DNA from: GCA-002050365 sp964237235
GTDB lineage: Bacteria; Acidobacteriota; Blastocatellia; Pyrinomonadales; Pyrinomonadaceae
Assembly: GCA_964237235.1 (NCBI GenBank)
Contig: CAXSGY010000024.1
Span: forward strand, 14,553-78,552
Reading direction: 5' to 3'
DNA length: 64,000 nucleotides
The notes under the pieces were generated by a model. That model made no database searches, had not been told where the DNA came from, and saw only the letters and a program-made list of their open reading frames with translations. Below, one piece after another: positions 53,302 to 62,352 of the stretch (the stretch's first letter is position 1; every line of letters begins with the position of its first letter). A program made the translations under genes and the position numbers.

Positions 53302-54800
53302 AAATTTGTAATTATTTTAATCTTATCGCATTCGGCGTTCGATAACGGAGAACATCCGGGGTGCCGTCTTAAAAATTCTAAGGTCCCGTCATCAATGCGC
53401 CCGTAGCGCAGCAGCGACAAGTCTCTGATGTAGTTCTGGTGCAGTCTCCAAGGCGTTTTCGAGCCTTGACGCGGCAAACTGTCTAATCCCCTCTGCACAT
53501 AACCGGAGTTAAAATTCAGCACGGGTTCGGATTCAATGGACGAGTCCCTGACGCGCGGGACGGCGATTTGAAAATTGTTTTTCTCCATATAATTGAGCAG
53601 TCGGCAAACGTATTCGGCGGTCAGATCGCCTTTCAGAGTCCACGAAGCGTTGGTATAGCCGAACGCCGACACAGCGTTCGGAACGTCGCTATACATCATT
53701 CCCTTGTAGGCGAGCGTTTTCGACATCTCGACAACTTTGCTATCAACGATTAATTCCAAGCCGTCCAACAGTTTCAGCACTAATCCGGTTGCGGTAACTA
53801 TAATATCCGCTTCGAGATGATCGCCGGATTTGAGTCGCAATCCCGTTTCCGTGAAAGTTTCGATATGGTCGGTCACGATAGAGGCTTTGCCTTCACGGAT
53901 AACTCGAAAGAGGTCGGAATCCGGTACTATACAAAGCCTTTGATCCCACGGATTGTAATTCGGCGTAAAATGTTCGAGCGATTCTTCGCCGAGTTCTTTT
54001 TTGATGCCTTTGGCAATCAGCCGCTTCATCAGCACGGGACGTTTACGCGCCAAATTATAAAAAAACATTCCGAGCAGCACGTTTTTCCAACGCGCAATCG
54101 CGTATGCCGCGCGTGCAGGTAGCCGGGCGCGCAGCCGGTTCGCTATTTTATCTTCGGCGGGACGCGAAACGACGTAGGTCGGAGAACGCTGTAGCATCGT
54201 GACGTGCGCCGCTTTTTCTGCCATTGCAGGAATGAGCGTCACGGCGGTCGCGCCGCTGCCGATAACGACGACGCGCCTTTTCGTGTAATCAATATCTTCC
54301 GTCCATTTCTGCGGGTGAACGATGCGACCTTGAAAGTGCTTCATTCCCGACCATTCGGGCGTATAACCGTTTTCGTAAGCGTAATAACCGGTGCAGAGAT
54401 AGAGAAAATTGCACGAATATCGAATCACTGATTCCTGCGTTTCCGCTTCTACCATCCAGCGTGCTTCGTTTGAAAACCACGAGGCTTTTTTAACGCGCTG
54501 GCTGTATCGAATTTTTTTGTCGAGTCCGAATTCTTCCGCCGTCTCGCGTATATATTTGAGAATTGAAGAACCGTCGGCAATCGCTTTCGGGTCTTTCCAA
54601 GGGCGAAACCGGTAGCCGAGCGTGAACATATCCGAATCCGAGCGGATGCCTGGATAGCGAAATAAATCCCAGGTGCCGCCGGATGCCGCGCGACCTTCCA
54701 AAATCGCAAAACTCTTATTCGGGCATTCCATCTTCAGATGCGCTCCGGCACCGATGCCTGAAAGCCCCGCGCCGACAATCAAAACGTCGAAATATTCCAT
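53298..54800 (-). CDS. FAD-dependent Baeyer-Villiger-type monooxygenase
   Basis: 500 aa. FAD motif VGAGLSGIGAGAHLK (9-23), NADPH motif IGSGATAVTL (about 186-195). The Baeyer-Villiger fingerprint FxGxxxHxxxW is present as FQGRIVHPQKW, and ATG-type linkage IIVTATGLVL follows. It resembles EthA/flavin-containing monooxygenases. It inserts oxygen into ketones or oxidises sulphur or nitrogen using NADPH and O2. First gene of an operon with the SDR; transcribed from the palindrome region shared with the divergent TetR gene. Confidence 0.9.
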   Translation of the reverse strand: MEYFDVLIVGAGLSGIGAGAHLKMECPNKSFAILEGRAASGGTWDLFRYPGIRSDSDMFTLGYRFRPWKDPKAIADGSSILKYIRETAEEFGLDKKIRYSQRVKKASWFSNEARWMVEAETQESVIRYSCNFLYLCTGYYAYENGYTPEWSGMKHFQGRIVHPQKWTEDIDYTKRRVVVIGSGATAVTLIPAMAEKAAHVTMLQRSPTYVVSRPAEDKIANRLRARLPARAAYAIARWKNVLLGMFFYNLARKRPVLMKRLIAKGIKKELGEESLEHFTPNYNPWDQRLCIVPDSDLFRVIREGKASIVTDHIETFTETGLRLKSGDHLEADIIVTATGLVLKLLDGLELIVDSKVVEMSKTLAYKGMMYSDVPNAVSAFGYTNASWTLKGDLTAEYVCRLLNYMEKNNFQIAVPRVRDSSIESEPVLNFNSGYVQRGLDSLPRQGSKTPWRLHQNYIRDLSLLRYGRIDDGTLEFLRRHPGCSPLSNAECDKIKIITNL

Positions 54801-54811
54801 ACTTGCAAAAT

Positions 54812-54853
54812 TAGGGTAATTACCCTAGAATTATTGTTAGGGTAATTACCCGA
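54812..54853. promoter_or_regulatory. Double palindromic operator for TetR
   Basis: TAGGGTAATTACCCTA (54812-54827, perfect palindrome) and TAGGGTAATTACCCGA (54838-54853, one mismatch) lie 26 bp apart start to start, between the divergent monooxygenase (start 54800) and tetR (start 54875). They are the only strong palindromes there. They probably bind the TetR dimer and repress both directions. Confidence 0.85.
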
Positions 54854-54874
54854 GATTGAAAAGTCAAGCGCGTT

Positions 54875-55564
54875 ATGAAAGCAGAAGAGAAAAAATCAAA
54901 AGGTGCCGCCTCGACCAAAGAGAAAATCCTGGACTCTGTGCTGAAACTGTTTAATGAGAAAGGCGAGGCGGTCGTGACGACGGCAAACATCGCCGAAGCT
55001 CTCGGAATCAGTGAAGGCAATCTCTGGTATCACTTCAGAACAAAGCGCGAAATCGTTTTCGAATTGAGCCGACAGCTTGAACGGGAAGTAGATGAAAATC
55101 TGTCACGGCTGCCGGACGAAAACTTCGACCTGATGGATTTTATGCGCTACGCGGAACGGGCTTTTGAATATTTGTGGGAATACCGTTTTTTATTCCGTGA
55201 TCGCTTCGACCGCTCGAAGGACGAAGACGCGATGATACGGCTTCGCAAGTTAACCCTGCGCGGGCAAAAGAACGTCGAACTCATCCTTGAAGATATGCGG
55301 CGGCACAAACTGCTTTTCATCTCAGATGACGGAGCGCGTGCGCTGGCTGTCAATGCCTGGATAATTCAATCCAACTGGCTGCGATTTTTGCAGGTCAGGG
55401 AAAACTTACAGGAAATCACGGAAAACCATATCAAGGAAGGTTTCAATCAACTTTTTTGGCTTTTTAATTCATATTTGAGCGAAAAAGGAAAAGTTGACGC
55501 GGCTGCCTTTATTAGCGAATTTTCTCTCCGCCAATCTGTCCCGAAGATAAGCAAAGAAGACTAA
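54875..55564 (+). CDS. TetR-family transcriptional regulator
   Basis: 229 aa. N-terminal helix-turn-helix: KEKILDSVLKLFNEKGEAVV, TTANIAEALGISEGNLWYHF, RTKREIVFELSRQLE. The C-terminal ligand domain (FDLMDFMRYAERAFEYLWEY, RFLFRDRFDRS, RALAVNAWIIQSNWLRFLQV) is typical in length but its ligand is unknown. Divergent from the monooxygenase-SDR operon, with twin palindromes in the 74-bp interval, so it is the likely local repressor responding to the operon's substrate. Confidence 0.9.
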   Translation: MKAEEKKSKGAASTKEKILDSVLKLFNEKGEAVVTTANIAEALGISEGNLWYHFRTKREIVFELSRQLEREVDENLSRLPDENFDLMDFMRYAERAFEYLWEYRFLFRDRFDRSKDEDAMIRLRKLTLRGQKNVELILEDMRRHKLLFISDDGARALAVNAWIIQSNWLRFLQVRENLQEITENHIKEGFNQLFWLFNSYLSEKGKVDAAAFISEFSLRQSVPKISKED

Positions 55565-55577
55565 AGAAATTTTAATT

Positions 55578-55728
55578 ATGGAAAGTTTGCAAAGCAGATT
55601 CGTCAAAAATGCCCTGCGTTTGACGCGAAGGAAAAAAAGTGTCGGGCGCGTGCAAGAACTAATCGAGAACAATATCAAGAGTGAAAGGCTCGATGATCAG
55701 CCTTCGCCCAAAGTTTACGAGAAACACT
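55578..55728 (+). pseudogene. Truncated gene behind tetR (hydrolase-like start)
   Basis: ATG 55578 opens MESLQSRFVKNALRLTRRKK, SVGRVQELIENNIKSERLDD and QPSPKVYEK, after which the frame enters IS5-type transposase sequence. The basic N-terminal helix resembles the start of some alpha/beta hydrolases found beside Baeyer-Villiger operons, a weak inference. It starts 14 bp after tetR. Confidence 0.4.
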
Positions 55729-55788
55729 GCGCGGCGGTGTTCACGGTTACGACGGCGGCAAGAAAATATCTGGTCGCAAACGTCATTG
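55729..55788 (+). mobile_element. IS5-family transposase fragment
   Basis: Plus-strand frame LRGGVHGYDGGKKISGRKRH is the same transposase segment as in the IS at 28.4-29.3 kb (there broken by a small deletion), about 60 bp long. No ends. It joins directly to leader repeat copy C at 55789. Confidence 0.75.
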
Positions 55789-55880
55789 GTGAATAGGATT
55801 TTCATAGGGGTTAAGATAGCAGAAAGAGAGGGTTAAGGCGCAAGCTGTCTGTCGGTGGTTTGCGCTTGTGTTCGTTGATA
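55789..55880 (-). repeat. Leader/start repeat, copy C
   Basis: Minus strand contains gcgcaaaccaccgacagaca, ccctctctttctgctatctt and aacccctATGAAAATCCTAT, matching copies A, B and D. The ATG starts MKILF, which ends at the IS5 fragment. An orphan 5' leader with no gene behind it. Confidence 0.65.
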
Positions 55881-55932
55881 TGCGTAGCGGCAGCTAATTG
55901 TATTTGACGGTTCAATATATATAATTTTCTTC

Positions 55933-57990
55933 CTACGGCGTTGCTTCTAAACGCCGCAGTGCGTTTTGCGCCTGAAATTTCGTCCATTCAAAAACCATTG
56001 ACGGGTTTGTTTCGGCGAGTTTGATGCTCGTTTCAAATTCGCGGCGGGCTTCATTGAAGCGATTGCAGCGGCTGAAAGCGGTTGCCAGAGCGAGGCGCGG
56101 GCGCGGATCGTCGGGCGCGAGTTCGACGGATTTTTGCCCGTCGGCGACGGCTTCGTCAAAGCGATTTAATTCGATAAATTGTTCGGCGCGTCCGGCGTAA
56201 CTTAAAGCGGCGACGAGCGGAATTTCAAAACGCCCTCGATAAACGAAAATGCTGCCGCCGATTTGGGCGACCGGCTCGGTTTTCAGAATCGGCTCGTATT
56301 CATCGCCGCCGAGCGGCGGACGCGACGCGACGCTCAAAAAAATCGTGCCTTCGACGACGGGCGGCACGGGTTCGACGATTTGCTCGGAATAATTCCAGCC
56401 GAAATCGTTCGGCATCAATTCGCACGGCTGGTATGCGCGAATTAATTCGCCGTATCCGAAAGTCGCAATCCGGCAATCGCCGACGTTTTCGCGCCTGACA
56501 TATTCGCGGACGAACTTGTCGTTTTGCCCCCATTCGACGTTGGAATCGCTCAAAAGGCGATAGGTATTATTCGTGCCGCCCCAAAAATCGTTGGCGAAGG
56601 CGAGATAATTCGGCGCGGTGCGAAAAGCCGCGACTGCGTGAAAAATCAGCAGTGCGTTCAAAACATATTTGACGATTCGATGTCTTCTCGCGCAATAACA
56701 AGCTCCGGCGGCGGCGACGGCGATGAAAAACGGATAAACCGGCAAAATGTGTCGCACGCCGATATTCAAACCGGCGGTCAAACTGACGCCGAAAAAGAGA
56801 AAAGCGGGCAGCAGCAAAAACAGCATTTCACGGCGGCGCGTTCGATAGAGCGCAATCGTCAGCAAACTCAAAACGAGCAAAACAAGCAACGCGACACTCG
56901 TTTTAATCGAAAACGCGACGGGAAAATAAAACCAGCGAGCGGTCGGATAAATTTCGCCGAACAAATACATCGGACGATTATTTCCCGAACGTAAAACGTG
57001 AAACAATCCGGCGACATATGATTCGGGAAGAATCCGAGTAATTGATCGCAACATTTTCACAACGGGCGAATTGATAACTTCCGGTGGTGCGCCGACAAAA
57101 AATTCGTCAACTAAAATAGGTGGACGTGAATCGTTCGGCACAGCGTCAGAGCGAAAACCGTAAAAAGCCCAAAGCACGCCGAATGCGACAAAAACAATTC
57201 CGGCGAAAGCGACAACGCGCCGCAAAAATCGTCGGGACGCACCCGCTTCGATTTCCGCCCGTCGTGAAAGAAAAAAGTCGGTAATGAAAAGCACGAACAA
57301 AATCGGTAAAATCAAAATCCCCGAATGTTTCGCCGCTAAAGTCGCGCCCGTCGCTAATCCGACAATTAAAAAATGGATTGTGGTCGGATTTTTTCGGAAG
57401 CGATAAAACGCATAGACGGCGGCAAACATCATCGTCGCCACCGCCATATCGGTCGTTACAATCGAACCGTGCGCGATGATATTCGGTTCAAAAGCCAGCA
57501 ACGCGAGCGCGACGACGGCTTCCCAGCGTCCGAACATTTCCCGCACTGCCAGAAAAATTAACGCCGCCAGTAATAAACTCAGCAATGCCGCCGCCAAACG
57601 CGCCGGAACAACTAATTTGTCGGGATTGTTTTTCGCCAGAAAAAGATTTCCGGCACTATAACTCTCATCGGTCGAGGTAATTTTCGAGCCGCATTCCCAC
57701 GACGGCTGAATCAAATCTTTTGAAACGAGCGGCAACGCCGCCAGCAATTTCAAAAGCGGCGGATGTTCGACGTTTGCACTGAAATCACCACACTGCCAGT
57801 AGCGATAGCCGGCAAAAATATGCGGCGACTCGTCAATCGTTGCGCTCGTGCGCGTGGCGTGGAACCAAAGCTGAAAAGCAAAAATTCCAAAGAGCAACAG
57901 AATGCTGAGGTTATGCCAACCACGCCGGCGTTTTTTGCCATTTGAAGTCGAGTTCGCCGAATCTTTCATCGCTAAATTTGAATTTGCCAT
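55933..57990 (-). CDS. GT39-like membrane glycosyltransferase with TPR tail
   Basis: 685 aa. A charged N-terminus is followed by at least ten membrane helices (about 27 to 460). The first outer loop carries TIDESPHIFAGYRYWQCGDF and NVEHPPLLKLLAALPL, the Asp-Glu and HPP pattern of lipid-carrier-dependent (PMT/ArnT/GT39) glycosyltransferases. The C-terminal 100 residues have TPR-like repeats (EQFIELNRFDEAVADGQKSV, RFNEARREFETSIKL). It should transfer a sugar from a polyprenyl-phosphate donor on the outer face of the membrane. Confidence 0.82.
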   Translation of the reverse strand: MANSNLAMKDSANSTSNGKKRRRGWHNLSILLLFGIFAFQLWFHATRTSATIDESPHIFAGYRYWQCGDFSANVEHPPLLKLLAALPLVSKDLIQPSWECGSKITSTDESYSAGNLFLAKNNPDKLVVPARLAAALLSLLLAALIFLAVREMFGRWEAVVALALLAFEPNIIAHGSIVTTDMAVATMMFAAVYAFYRFRKNPTTIHFLIVGLATGATLAAKHSGILILPILFVLFITDFFLSRRAEIEAGASRRFLRRVVAFAGIVFVAFGVLWAFYGFRSDAVPNDSRPPILVDEFFVGAPPEVINSPVVKMLRSITRILPESYVAGLFHVLRSGNNRPMYLFGEIYPTARWFYFPVAFSIKTSVALLVLLVLSLLTIALYRTRRREMLFLLLPAFLFFGVSLTAGLNIGVRHILPVYPFFIAVAAAGACYCARRHRIVKYVLNALLIFHAVAAFRTAPNYLAFANDFWGGTNNTYRLLSDSNVEWGQNDKFVREYVRRENVGDCRIATFGYGELIRAYQPCELMPNDFGWNYSEQIVEPVPPVVEGTIFLSVASRPPLGGDEYEPILKTEPVAQIGGSIFVYRGRFEIPLVAALSYAGRAEQFIELNRFDEAVADGQKSVELAPDDPRPRLALATAFSRCNRFNEARREFETSIKLAETNPSMVFEWTKFQAQNALRRLEATP

Positions 57991-58459
57991 TTTTGCACGG
58001 TGACTTCAGTTTACAAGATTTTAACCGGCGGCATCGAAATTAACCGAATCACTTTATATTTCCAAGAATTAGGGATTTTTTATACCGAACCATTTCTCAA
58101 CTATCTTCGGCTCGCGCCCTTTCCGGCTTATATGATTTTTACTGGAATAAATTGTTCTTCCAGCCATTCGATGAATTCCAACTCGCTTCTGCCTTCCGCC
58201 AGAGCCGCTTATATCACACTCGTTACATCCATACAGGAATTGCTCAAATCACTGTCGGGCGGTCGTTGCGTAATCTCGAGAACGCGGCAAATATTCGTCG
58301 GGTTCAGCAGATTCCGTTATCGGAAACTAGCGTATATCTGATTGAATATCCTTGAAAATTCGTCGTTTGCGTTTTCATTTCCACAAAATACCAAAATATT
58401 GAGTGAATATAAAAAGGCGACGTGAAAATATCGCCTTTGCAACCTTCGTTTTACGAACT
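57991..58459. other. Gap with unassigned ORFs
   Basis: About 470 bp. Two overlapping plus-strand ORFs (58000-58341 and 58152-58355; the second reads FDEFQLASAFRQSRLYHTRY, RSLRNLENAANIRRVQQIPL) have some coding character but no recognised family or good ribosome site. Confidence 0.35.
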
Positions 58460-59040
58460 TCATTCAATCCGTTTCGTCGGCAGATTCCAAATATCGAAAA
58501 GGAAAATTCCATTCGCCGAGCCGATGAAATTGATGACGTTCTCTTCCTCGCCGATGAACTGCACCTGCGTCCGTCGGTCGAGCTGATAACGAAGATGCTG
58601 TTCCGTAAAAACATAAACTTGTCCGCCCGCGACATCTTCAAAGTTGTAATAGCCAGGTTGATTCGTATAAGCCGGTCGTTGATTGCCGGTCGAGTCGGTC
58701 ATCGTGACCGGTGCGCGGTAAATTCCGCGCCCGTTCGGTTCGGTAACTTGTCCACCCGCGGTTGTTCCTGCGACGGTCGGATTAAACGATGACTCTGCCG
58801 CGCTTTAGATTTAATTAGTATTGGTTAGTAATACCGGCACCGCCGCCGATATAGTTAACCGCTGCCGACAGTTTTAGTGGTGATAATCGTGGTGGCAACA
58901 GTCTTCATACTGAGCGTTGTAAATGCCCGCGCCGTCATCTGAAGCGGTAATTGTTATCAATCAGTGAGTTGGTAATTGTCATCGTCGCCACATTGAGAAT
59001 GCCGCCGCTGCTGCTCGAATTACTCGTGAGCAGAAACTCG
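58460..59040 (-). pseudogene. Beta-helix adhesin-like protein, decayed 3' end
   Basis: Minus strand from 59040: SSNSSSSGGILNVATMTITN, SLIDNN, then after a shift GAGIYNAQY (the parallel beta-helix repeat style GGxxN-x-TxTxxxSxxxxN). Stops follow near 58840. The next open part is a regulatory-like domain: VAGTTAGGQVTEPNGRGIYR, APVTMTDSTGNQRPAYTNQP, GYYNFEDVAGGQVYVF, ending 58460. The order beta-helix plus C-terminal carboxypeptidase-regulatory domain is common in secreted Acidobacteriota proteins. Multiple lesions; a pseudogene. Confidence 0.6.
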
Positions 59041-59049
59041 CGTAAAAAC

Positions 59050-59075
59050 AAAAAGAGCAACCGGTTGCTCTTTTT
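59050..59075. terminator. Palindromic terminator behind the P-loop kinase
   Basis: aaaaagagcaacc (59050-59062) and ggttgctcttttt (59063-59075) form a 26-bp perfect palindrome with A/T ends, 28 bp past the stop of the kinase gene. Bidirectional. Confidence 0.8.
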
Positions 59076-59102
59076 ACTTTGATTTGAATATAAAGTCGCT
59101 TC

Positions 59103-59579
59103 TCACATCTGGGCAATGCTTAGCTTAAGTTCTTCAGCGCAGGGCAACTCATACCACGGCAGCCAACGATCAAGCTCGGTTTCGCTGACGGTAAAAGTTC
59201 CGGGCGGCAACTCGGCGTTGCGCGCGGACAATCTCTCCAGTAATTGATCGCGACCGGCATCGAAAAAACGCGTCTCGACTTGCGCTCCCATTGCTTCCGC
59301 CTGGCGGCGATACGAGATGCGCTGTTCCCTCGACCAGAAGCCCCAATCCAGAATGACATTGATTTCCAAACTTAAAAGTTTCTTCGCCATTTCCCACTGC
59401 ACCTTTTCGACCGGTATTCGCAGCCGGTCCAGTTCTTTTTTGTCCGTCACATCGGCTAAAAATTGGTAAAGCCATTCGTCGGGCGTAAGTCGGACGGTCA
59501 TCGGCAGTTGCTCGATTTGTCGGGCAAAGGTTGTTTTGCCCGCGCCGGGCAAACCGCATAAAAGATATAAAGTCGCCAT
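59103..59579 (-). CDS. P-loop kinase/ATPase (AAA_33, zeta-toxin-like)
   Basis: 158 aa. Walker A GLPGAGKTT (9-17), then RLTPDEWLYQFLADV, a helical lid (VEKVQWEMAKKLLSLEINVI), ILDWGFWSREQRISYRRQAE and a C-terminal RFFDAGRDQLLERLSARNAE. This matches the AAA_33/zeta-like group of small nucleotide-dependent kinases that phosphorylate small molecules or sugars. No antitoxin-like neighbour. Monocistronic. Confidence 0.85.
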   Translation of the reverse strand: MATLYLLCGLPGAGKTTFARQIEQLPMTVRLTPDEWLYQFLADVTDKKELDRLRIPVEKVQWEMAKKLLSLEINVILDWGFWSREQRISYRRQAEAMGAQVETRFFDAGRDQLLERLSARNAELPPGTFTVSETELDRWLPWYELPCAEELKLSIAQM

Positions 59580-59804
59580 AGATTATAAATTCCGGTTGTG
59601 ATCTCGCTTTCGACAGATTGAACCTCAGAATCTATCGAAATAATTCTGATAATGATCGGCTTTCGCCGGACGGTTTGGTTTTTAATGTAACGGCAATTTA
59701 ACACGGAGAGGTTGATTCTGCAAACAAAATTCTTTGTGGAGGCAAATTGGTCATCTTCGATGACAAAGATTATTTATTTCGAGTTTTCAAACAGCTTTTA
59801 AGAT
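59580..59804. other. Short non-coding interval
   Basis: Upstream region of the kinase gene. No gene or strong hairpin seen. Confidence 0.3.
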
Positions 59805-60152
59805 TTATTTCTCAAACTCCGGCGGCGGCGTAGCTGACGCGCTTCGTTTCCCGAATCGTTTGAAGCGTCCCAAAATCAGATAAGCGATCAATCCGTATAA
59901 AATCCAGTTAAACAAAACGAATGATGAAGCTCTGAACCAAGGCGCGTTTAAAACGAGCGGCAGAACTCGATTTTCTTTTGCAAAAATATAGAAATAAATC
60001 GGAACAGAAATCGGCGCGAGCAGACCGCCGGGTGCCGTTTGTCCATAAAATGTTGTGAACATCCATTTTTCAGGTATGTATCCTTCGCCGAATAACAACG
60101 GGACAGTATAAACGACCGGAATCAAAACGCCGAGGATAATGGAAAGGATCAT
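59805..60152 (-). CDS. Small three-helix membrane protein
   Basis: 115 aa. Hydrophobic segments at about 2-21 (ILSIILGVLIPVVYTVPLLF), 43-57 (LLAPISVPIYFYIFA) and 75-95 (FVLFNWILYGLIAYLIL), then a basic and Pro-rich tail. Family not recognised. Confidence 0.55.
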   Translation of the reverse strand: MILSIILGVLIPVVYTVPLLFGEGYIPEKWMFTTFYGQTAPGGLLAPISVPIYFYIFAKENRVLPLVLNAPWFRASSFVLFNWILYGLIAYLILGRFKRFGKRSASATPPPEFEK

Positions 60153-60504
60153 AAAATTATTTTATGATGTTTCCTTTAAGATGTTTAGTAACAATAGATT
60201 ACAGCTACAAAATCAGACGTATTAAATTGACTGTATCTAAAAATGTAGCTATTTTGCGGAGAAAAGATACATTTGGCAGCCATTTTATAATTGAAACAAT
60301 CCGGCAAAGTTTGCTAGACTGCTTTTGCTGTAAACACATATTCAGTTATCAAATAGCTGAACGGAAAGCCTTCGATTGCGAGTCGAGGGCTTTTCTCGTT
60401 TTACGAATCTTTTCAATCAAGCCGGAGAAAATGTTTTTCAAGATGCGGATTCCGACTTTGATTTTTGTCCCGCGATGAAACAAAAGCCCCGGGCTTCTCA
60501 AATC
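60153..60504. other. Gap with no gene seen
   Basis: About 350 bp, AT-rich, with short ORFs only. Confidence 0.35.
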
Positions 60505-60849
60505 TCAAAACTGCGCGGCGACGGCGAACAGAGCGCACAAAACGCCGATGATAATGATTGCCGCATCCGTTCGTCGGACTCGCTCGGCGCGGATTTTACC
60601 TTGCGCCGCGTTCCACTCGTCGCGCTCAATGCGGGCATTGGCTTTCGCTAAAAATAATCTTTCGCCGTTAATTAGCATTTTTAGAAATACGCCGGGCAGG
60701 GCAGTATCAAAAGGTTATTGTCCCCAGATGTAAATCGTATATTTGCCGCGCCCGCGAACCGAGATTTTTGTTTTCGTCGGCGGGCTGTCAATGACGAATG
60801 AACTATTAAGTTCGTTTCTGCCTAAAACATTTAACTTACTTCTGAGCAA
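60505..60849 (-). pseudogene. Small membrane-anchored protein with in-frame TAA
   Basis: One frame runs from TTG 60849 (overlapping the hsdS end by 14 nt): KLNVLGRNELNSSFVIDSPP, TKTKISVRGRGKYTIYIWGQ, TAA (60715-60717), then PFDTALPGVFLKMLINGERL, FLAKANARIERDEWN, RRTDAAIIIIGVLCALFAVA and stop at 60505. The 57 aa from ATG 60678 could be made alone: a charged helix plus a C-terminal membrane segment. The coding character on both sides of the TAA suggests an interrupted gene of 115 codons. Family unknown. Confidence 0.45.
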
Positions 60850-62332
60850 AAATCACTTTTTCATTAACCGTCTGAATCGCTTTCTGCTCCAATAGATAAG
60901 ACTCATAACGCTTTTGATTGGCAGCTAAAACTAAATCGTTGATTTCCTGCTGCACGTCCTCGTTTGTCAGCAAAGGAATTTCAATTTGCGCGACGTGCCT
61001 TTGGTCTATTTCATTAACGACCGCGCCGTAAGAAAAGCGTGTAATTAGTTCTTTACCGAAGTCGGTGTTTAGCCAAGCATAAATGTAACCGGCAATCTTT
61101 TCATCTTTCGGCACGACGCGAATAATATGTTGATTTGCTGTCCAACCGCTCCAGTGTTTCGGAACAATTGCTACTTTGCCGAGAGTGCCGCTTGAAGTGA
61201 TCATCACCATATTTTCCGCAAGCGTTAATTCTTTTTTGATTCTGTCATCGTGATGTTTAAGCGAAAGAAATTTTTCACCTTTCGGCGCGAGTTCTAACAA
61301 TTCCTTACCGCCGAAAAATAACACACCCTGTCCGGCTTCAACGTAAACGCGCTTGAATCTCGAAGGCAAAATAATTTGAGCGGAAATGCGGGGATCGCCT
61401 AACGTTGTCACTTCGGCAGCGTGTTGTTTAATGTGTTCCGAGATTGACCGTACAATTGGCTTATGAAAATTCGCCTCAAGGCGTTCAACGCATTCCGACA
61501 ATTTAGCTGAGAAAGTTTGACTGTTTGATCCATCCTTGACCAATTTCGCCTTGAATTCGTCATACGACAATAGATTAAGCTCTCGGAGCAATAAACTTTC
61601 TGCGCGATCAAGCAACTGGTTTGATTCGTCGCGTGAAATAAAGGCATCTTTGACAAGATTATGAATCTCGATTTTGTAAAGTGCCTGTGGATTCGGAATC
61701 GGAATTTCTGTTAAATGATGCGGTTCTATATGACTGATAACCGCGCCGTAATTTTTTGATAGAACCAAAGTTTGTCCAACTTCACTTTTGAGAAATGCAT
61801 AAAGATAACCAGAATCAGTATCATTCAAAGTTTCGATTCTCAATAAATCGTGGCTGAAAATACAATCGTCCAAAGTTTCGCTAACAAACGTGCATTTTCC
61901 GATTGTGCCGGAACAAGTCATTAGCACTTGGTTCTTCTTAACCCGTAGAGAGTCGAGGTTGGCGTTTGTTTTGTTGGAAATCCATAAATTAGGTTTCGGA
62001 TAAATTTCCATAATCTGCGATGGCTGATAAATCGGCAGATTAGACTTTTCGACAAAAACCCGTTTGAACCGTCCGCGATGATAAGCAACGGCAAGTCCGT
62101 TTTCGCCGGTAACAGTCGCAAGTTCCCAGCGGCAGCGAGCAAGAGTTTCCCGCGCCTGTTTTCCTCTAATATCATAAACGCTGGCTTCAAGCCGCGTTTT
62201 GCGTTCTAAAACTTCGGACAGAGAAATACTTGACCATTTCAACTCGTATTCGGGTGGAACTTCGATAAATGGCGCGGGAGAATATAGCGGCGCGGCTTGA
62301 TTTACCATACTAAGTTTTCCTCTTTTCGCCAT
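60836..62332 (-). CDS. hsdS: Type I restriction-modification specificity subunit
   Basis: 498 aa. Two target-recognition domains in tandem, each with the family pattern: QVLMTCSGTIGKCTFVS, HDLLRIE, YLYAFLKSEVGQTLVLSKNY, GAVISHIEPHHLTEIPIPNP for the first; NMVMITSSGTLGKVAIVPKH, QHIIRVVP, GYIYAWLNTDFGKELITRFS, YGAVVNEIDQRHVAQIEIPL for the second. Conserved helices (SYDEFKAKLVKDG region and final) act as spacers. It decides the DNA target of the complex. It lies 20 bp behind hsdM. Confidence 0.85.
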   Translation of the reverse strand: MAKRGKLSMVNQAAPLYSPAPFIEVPPEYELKWSSISLSEVLERKTRLEASVYDIRGKQARETLARCRWELATVTGENGLAVAYHRGRFKRVFVEKSNLPIYQPSQIMEIYPKPNLWISNKTNANLDSLRVKKNQVLMTCSGTIGKCTFVSETLDDCIFSHDLLRIETLNDTDSGYLYAFLKSEVGQTLVLSKNYGAVISHIEPHHLTEIPIPNPQALYKIEIHNLVKDAFISRDESNQLLDRAESLLLRELNLLSYDEFKAKLVKDGSNSQTFSAKLSECVERLEANFHKPIVRSISEHIKQHAAEVTTLGDPRISAQIILPSRFKRVYVEAGQGVLFFGGKELLELAPKGEKFLSLKHHDDRIKKELTLAENMVMITSSGTLGKVAIVPKHWSGWTANQHIIRVVPKDEKIAGYIYAWLNTDFGKELITRFSYGAVVNEIDQRHVAQIEIPLLTNEDVQQEINDLVLAANQKRYESYLLEQKAIQTVNEKVIFAQK

Positions 62333-62352
62333 TTATGGAAGATCGCCGGAAC

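Noticed and set aside
58403..58792. 129-aa ORF on the plus strand
   Set aside because: It is antisense to the recognisable regulatory-domain fragment of the adhesin-like pseudogene.
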